Shown here: piece by piece, positions 58,398 through 64,000 of the stretch | Layout: every line of letters starts with the position of its first letter | Position numbering within the stretch: the stretch's first letter is position 1 | NCBI GenBank assembly: GCA_008508345.1 | Contig: QNGE01001260.1 | Span: 115,892 to 179,891, forward strand | DNA from: Paragonimus westermani | Lineage: Eukaryota > Platyhelminthes > Trematoda > Plagiorchiida > Troglotrematidae | Reading direction: 5' to 3' | DNA length: 64,000 nucleotides | Position numbers and translations under genes: made by a program | The notes under the pieces: model-generated | What the model saw: only the letters and a program-made list of their open reading frames with translations | What the model was told of the DNA's origin: nothing | The model's database searches: none

Positions 58398-61300
58398 TTC
58401 AAGTGGTTTTCACGCAAACCGATACACATTCTGACATGCTGCAGTCTGGATAAGATTATAAGAATCGGCCACGATCTGCTGCATTTGGCTCTGATAAAGT
58501 GGTCGGGTTCATATTTATCGGTCAGCTTTGGTATTGACCATGTCGTCTAATGTAAGGGTGGGCAAATCCTAATCGTAGGTCTCAAACGTGGAATTTGAGA
58601 CACAGTGCTGATTCGGACGCCAGCCAATCAACCAGATACCTTGGAGCGCTTCTAGAGGGCAATGGAAATTCCTTTTTTTTCCTCAGTTTAATTTTTAACT
58701 TATAGATACAGTACTGTTGCACGGTAGTTTTCACGGAACAAATAAATTCTTTTTTTTTCGTTTCTTTGCTTCTTGACTGAGAAAGCCTGTGGTTTTCGGG
58801 ATTGTGAATCCTGAGCGTTTTTCTGACGATGCGATTTTTTCATTGTGCGGGGTTGGTTTATTGTTACGATTTCTTTTGCGGTTATAACAAACCATCAACT
58901 CATCAACATACCAGTTTATCATGTTAGACTAGCAGAAGGTAACAAGACAGTTTTAGCCACTACATCAATGTTTGCTACCGAAAATAGCGAAAATTGAATA
59001 GGACTGGATTTTTTTCGTCGCCTAGGTGACTATGAATGCCTTGTAGTTTTTGTCTCAAGAAAGAACAAGTGTTGTCGTGTCAGTTCGACTTTCTCACATT
59101 TAAATTCGACCAAATACCTTAAAATAGCCTGCAATATACGAAGATAAGTAAGTTAAATAGGAAACTTTTAAAAGTCTCTCGCTTGAAGTGCTCCTGTTTG
59201 ATAGGTAACGCGATACAACGTAACATAAGAGTGCTTTTCATAAAATAGTAGAATGGACACATCGATAATTCGAATTAGCAACTGAAAACGTTATCGTGCT
59301 ATATGCAAGTGAACTCACTCGTCAGATGCAGCGCCGAGCACCTCTCGTAGTCGCGAACTTAGCCGCACAAGTCCACATGCATAGTCCGATTGCAACTCAC
59401 TTCTGAAAAGCCAACATATTCACGAACAATTTAAAATAATCTGGACAACCTAATGGAAACAACGAACATTACTTGCTCGCAAATAAGACGACATATTTAT
59501 AAACTTTGAATAAAACGAGAATTAACAGAGCACTCAACATATGCACTCTGTGATCGTACACATTGAAAGAGACTTCAACACATGGCAGCAGCAGCGAAGT
59601 GTCTGGTAATCCCAGGAAGCAGTTAAGTCAAACAACTGGGCGAAACGTAACGGTTTTAGCCTAAAGAGCAGTATGCACTTTCACATGAGGTGTTGCAACA
59701 GAAATAGGTTCCCGGTGCAGTTAAATTGCGCAAACCTAGATGACGTCACTGTAGCCAGAACTGGTGGAACTTGCGACGACGTTGACAATGAGCCATGCCT
59801 AGCTCAAAAATGTTACAGCTGCCCTTAATTAAAATGCTCTAAGTGTAGACCGCAGACTTCGATGGATGGAAGCTCGCAGGATTTGTTTTGTTTTTGGCTG
59901 CTCAAACAATTCGCTGTTCTGAAACATCTCATTGGTCTAGCTGCCTACGGTTAACAAGGTCTTGGCTTTTTTTACACCGCGTTACTTTTTTATTCGCTGC
60001 GCCGCTGCGATGATACAGTACAGTGCACGTAGTCACACCGGCCTGGCTACTACCACGCATGGACCACAAATGTTGCGTAGATGAACCTCGGTAAGCTCAA
60101 AAGTCGGAATAAAACGTAACACAAGGCAGTAGGGACCATCAAACAAATTACGTGCGACTCAGGCACGACAGAAAATTGCTCACTTCTCTTGGAAAATTTG
60201 AGCCAGTGTGTGCAACAAGGTAGTGGCTTGTTTGTGGTGTTCAAATTGTTTGTCATAGCCCCAACGATTCTGAAAAAAGGAGCCGAAGATTACAGAGGGT
60301 GGTATAAATGCGCTTCAATCAGCTAAGACAACGTGATCCGTTGCACTGAGATTCTTCCTTAAACCATCACTCAGCGTGTACATTCCACTTTCCTTGTAGG
60401 CTGGTCAGTAGATTACCAGAAAGCTCTTTCACTGAAATTTTGTGTAAAAAAACAGTGAAATCAAAGGACGAGGCTCATAATATCCAAGTAGACGTGCACC
60501 TGCCAATGGAAATGTTTTGTGTAAATATCTCACCAGGAGTATGAAAGTAATCCTAGAAGAATCCGTGTCGAATACTTCGACTGCAAATAGTGGAAGAAGC
60601 CATAATTTAAACGTAGCCACGTTCTCATATGTACCGCTAGATAAACCAAATGACTTCGGGATATTACGGATCCACCCTGTTTGGTTTTTTTTTTAAATTT
60701 GCGAACAATCAAAATTAAAGGCAGAAAATAATTTCCAAGAAAACGACAAATTTCCCTAACCTAATCAACCATATCTGTATGCTCCAACCACAGAGTGAGC
60801 TCCTGAAATAACTCTAAAAATTCAGACAATCGTGTCTTTAAGACTACTTTCCCCCTTACACGATATCGGAGTGTAGGAATTTAAACCTGTCGAAAAAAAC
60901 TCGAATCAGGGAAGAATGTGACCGAAGAACGAAAGCAAACTGCTCACCAGAGGGTGGGAAAACAGATCCATGGCCCGCAAAAGTTACCAAAGAACGTATC
61001 CACGAAGATGGGGCTCAACGACTGTTAAAGTCGATCTGAAATGTAAAATTCCAATATGCTATGAAAATTCACGGAGGCATGCGAAAACGGGTGCATAAAC
61101 TGAATGGAAGTCCGTCGTTGTAAAATATAGGCGTATACTAACTCGCAACAACGGTAAAAAATGTGTGACTAACGCCCTCAACTAGCGTTCATGTCGATAA
61201 AATAATAGCCACCGTCTGCAGAGAATGTCCAAAAACTGTCCGTTTTTGATTACCCGTTTCTGTAGCAATGCACGTGTCATAAGGGAACCGCGTAATCAAC

Positions 61301-62047
61301 GGTATGGATCGTCAGCGTTTTCGGGATGGACAAGTCTGAAACGCTGATAAGTGTTGAACTCGCTACACAAGATACAATGGCTCGAACCTGTTTTCAGAAC
61401 ATTCGAAGTTCCACGCGTTGTTCGCGCAGCTCGGATTAGGCTGACAGCTGTAGCCAAGTGGTCAGTGCAAAGTATGGGTTCCACCTATGAGAGCTTTACC
61501 GTCAGGTCCTGTTGGCCATAGTCCTAATGATGCCTTAAGGTACCGTAGGAAATATGGAATTGAAGGCAACGGTAATCTAGGTGTAACAGGTTGTATCTAT
61601 TTTTAATGTTGTCGTTTCCGGCCTTTCAACTTGTTGAGGTACCTATGCTTCAGCGTGTTATCTGGCTTATATAACAGCGGCAGACCCCAAAATAGAGGTT
61701 GTGTTTCGTTTCAGGAGAGTAAATAATATGGCGGTTCTACTTAGAATATGGGCTACATTTTCTCTTAGCTCGGACAGTCAGAGACGGAACATACAGTGTC
61801 TAATTAGCGGTTGAGGGCAGTCCGGAAACTTACTGTCGTAGAAAGTCCGCCTCCGCAGCTCAATGAAAAACGTGGACATACAACACCATAATACGAACAT
61901 TTCATCTACGACATTACGGAACGTGGTCTAGATGTGCAGAAAATATGCAGACACTGTTGGCTTCTGCATCCAGTATATGTGTGCAGCGGGAAGCATCGAA
62001 AAATTTTATGCATACGTTTCCGGAACACACAGGTTAAAACTATCAGT
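58398..62047. other. No supported gene or element
   Basis: AT-rich with several homopolymer runs. No splice-bounded coding segment, RNA gene or repeated block was recognised. Confidence 0.4.
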
Positions 62048-62560
62048 CAGGCTGCATAGGCACTGATCGCCAGTGAACTGAACCACCACGGCATCGATGT
62101 CGCAGCCTTCAGTGGGACAAGACTTGCAGACGAAAGTAAGTCCCGAGAACCAGGTACTGGGTATACATTCCGGAGGACGCCATTCGGAAGCATGTTTGTT
62201 TCGCAGTAACCGACCGCATCAATCATTTGGTAATAGATGAAATGCACGGCGCTGGCCCTCAAATCATACCCAAGCGCCCGCAATTCGATCGCGGTAAGCC
62301 TGCTACATTTTTTAGTGATCGTAGCACACCTACGTGTCACACCGACAGCAAAAGGGATCAGCTCAATGGTCAGCCGTCCATTACAATCCGTTTGACGTTG
62401 AGTGATTTCAACGCGCTAGTTGGGCGCACCTCAGCAGCCTGGCCCGGAGTCCACGACCCAACGGCATTCGTGTGGTCAATGAGGAGAGTGGTAGTGTGTC
62501 CGCTCGTGTGTCAATCACGAGTTTATTATAATCAGCCGATGTTAGCCCGGTAAGGGCGAA
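62048..62560 (+). mobile_element. RTE-type retrotransposon remnant: endonuclease domain
   Basis: Plus-strand frames keep the apurinic-type endonuclease blocks of RTE-like elements. ALIASELNHHGIDVAAFSGT, RLADES and GTGYTF near the start equal the A.LARY.IDIAALSETRL.(D/E)...G.GYTF block. DFNALVGRTSAAWPGV at about 62400-62450 equals GDFNARVG....W.GV, which includes a catalytic Asp-Asn pair. The intervening third of the domain is shortened and stops interrupt it. No RT part follows before 63 kb. Confidence 0.8.
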
Positions 62561-62885
62561 GTCACCACCTAGATTCATTCAAGAAACGGCCACCACTATT
62601 TGCTCGATAGAGTGATCGCGCAACAGTGACACTCGCGAAGTACGTATCACATACGTGGTGCGCGAGGCTCGATGTAGCGCGGGTCATGGAGTGGTCAAAA
62701 CCAACCTGTTTATTCGTTTCCAAGTCTGTGCATCATTCGGATAACGGAATGAATTGGATGCGAAACGGCCGCAGAACTCACAGATGAGGACAGTACTTTG
62801 TTCGACTGAAAGACGTTTACACATCCACTACCCCCGAAGATGTGTCGCATCATCATCAACCTCAGCAGCAGCAACAGAAGCAGCA

Positions 62886-62930
62886 GAGACAGCAATACAT
62901 CAGTGGTACACACTAATGTTTAACTGCCAC
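62886..62930 (+). repeat. Dispersed repeat fragment shared with 3945-4002
   Basis: AGACAGCAATACATC and the downstream CACACTAATGTTTAACTG match the copy at 3945-4002 with four differences in 44 bases. Here it follows a CAT- then CAG-rich stretch (62848-62885). Confidence 0.55.
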
Positions 62931-63053
62931 ACAACCATGAAGAAAAAGCAAACCCCATATAGGAAGAGAGAAGGAAAAAAGAAGGGGACGGGAAGGAACC
63001 TAACTACTGAAGATAATTACGTCTATATTCAAACATTCAGCATCAAGGTGCCT

Positions 63054-63072
63054 ACATCTTGCAAACAAACAA
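63054..63072 (+). repeat. 19-mer shared with 50518-50536, next to an assembly gap
   Basis: ACATCTTGCAAACAAACAA is present exactly at both places. Here it precedes the N at 63073, whereas at 50518 it follows an N. Confidence 0.7.
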
Positions 63073-63073
63073 N
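63073..63073. other. Assembly gap (single N)
   Basis: Lone N directly after the 19-mer that also borders the gap at 50517. Confidence 0.9.
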
Positions 63074-64000
63074 ATTAAACCAATCAGAGTCGCGATGTAT
63101 CACACGAACTTCAGTAGCCAATCAGATACGAGGTGAACGTTGTGGCCTTGTAAAGGACGTACAAACACACACAACAACCATCGCGTGGTTTTACCCAACT
63201 GTTGGTGGCCTCAGTATGTGCTGTCCGGCATGGTGAGCGCTCAACTGGCATGCAGAGCACGTGACCCAAACTACGTACTTTCTGCAAGTACTTTCTGGTT
63301 GAACGATTGACGGCGCATCACAAGCGTTTCGGAATACACGCCAGCGAGCGGCTGCATAGCTCACGCGACCACTTCACTTTGTGTTAAGTGGCAGAGACAA
63401 CGGTGATCAAACACCGCAAGTCTGTTGGCATGTTCACTGTGAACAGTCCACGTTTGCGAACCAGGAGCATGATATATCCTTTCTTTCAGTTCGCCATAGA
63501 ACTGCACATCGGAAGAGTAAACGGTTGAATCCTTCTCCAAACCAGAGATCCAGCATCGATTTTTTCGAAGCAATGGCAATATTAAATATGTCCAGTCTGA
63601 GTGTGTTCCTAAGCTTGGCCACGTTTCATGAGTCAGACGCAAGCGGGCAAGTCGAACTAGTCCCTAAGGTGGCAAACCATTGGGCGTGCATCAGTTAAAC
63701 GGAAAAGGGTCTGAAGTTGGTTTGTATGGTCTAAATGTGGACAGGCTATTCTGGCTGACACGTTAGTCAGGTTGGATGTTTATGTTGACATTATTTGCAC
63801 ATTAATTTGCATATAATCAAAAGGTTAATAACGCCGGTAAAAACGCATATATGTAACACGTGAATGGCAATGTACCAAATAAAAGCAAATAACAAAAACT
63901 GCGTAACGAAATGTTTGGACCCACTAGAATTCTGGTAGCGTAGCAGAAATGTCTGATAGTTATTGTGGTGGATTGTCAGGTCGGAGTTGCGAGTTTTCGA
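63074..64000. other. No supported gene
   Basis: Frames on both strands near 63361-63698 are open for about 100 codons but antiparallel to each other and without motif or splice sites. They are not called. Confidence 0.4.

Noticed and set aside
62848..62885. CAT/CAG-rich stretch as a coding polyHis/polyGln tract
   Set aside because: It is part of a dispersed repeat also seen at 3945, with no gene around it.
1..64000. CRISPR arrays, bacterial operons, riboswitches, rRNA
   Set aside because: No regularly spaced direct repeats, no polycistronic gene packing and no conserved rRNA blocks. The splice-bounded exons and SINEs show the DNA is eukaryotic.

Overview
This is a eukaryotic, metazoan window, most likely from a digenean fluke (liver or lung fluke type). 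The reasons are: GC in the low to mid forties, short exons bounded by GT...AG sites and separated by multi-kilobase introns, no operon structure, and many old copies of Penelope-like elements, RTE-type non-LTR retrotransposons and one tRNA-derived SINE family. The species is an inference; I recognise no taxonomically decisive gene. Three isolated N characters (11326, 50517, 63073) mark assembly gaps.

The main gene is on the minus strand. Six exons can be chained in reading phase from 52448 down to 15197 (A 52448-52011, B 43239-42978, C 38880-38539, D 33446-32785, E 16181-15884, F 15300-15197). Together they give about 700 residues of the C-terminal part of one protein. It has Ser-rich linkers, helical segments and a terminal SH3 domain split between exons E and F. 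The 5' end lies upstream of 52448 and was not found. Introns reach about 16.6 kb, so most of the window from 15 to 52 kb is intron. A plus-strand terminal exon with a C-terminal membrane segment lies at 7148-7568, probably from a gene that starts left of the window. Two weaker coding candidates are at 12105-12278 (+) and 36351-36551 (-).

Region by region: 1-7 kb is almost featureless. 7.1-7.6 kb holds the plus-strand terminal exon. 10.4-12.25 kb is a 926-bp sequence present twice around a single N, best read as two haplotypes joined by the assembler. 14.35 kb holds a SINE. 16.9-18.25 kb is a decayed RTE-type retrotransposon without its catalytic core. 23.4 and 24.0-24.9 kb hold inverted repeats, the second enclosing a Penelope-like GIY-YIG nuclease remnant. 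39.9-42.3 kb has two SINEs around a Penelope-like reverse transcriptase remnant. 45.2-45.7 kb has another Penelope-like nuclease remnant and a TA microsatellite. 46.5-49 kb has decayed coding-like blocks of unknown origin. 50.1-53.6 kb has a SINE-like fragment, a CAT microsatellite, exon A and another SINE. 56.5 and 58.3 kb hold two striking hairpins. 62.0-62.6 kb is an RTE endonuclease remnant.

The genes do not form a functional cluster. The window is one long-intron gene littered with dead mobile elements, plus fragments of a second gene. Nothing here is clearly an undescribed system. The best leads are the unidentified SH3 protein, the two long hairpins made from repeat sequence, and the frame-broken coding blocks at 47.6-48.4 kb.
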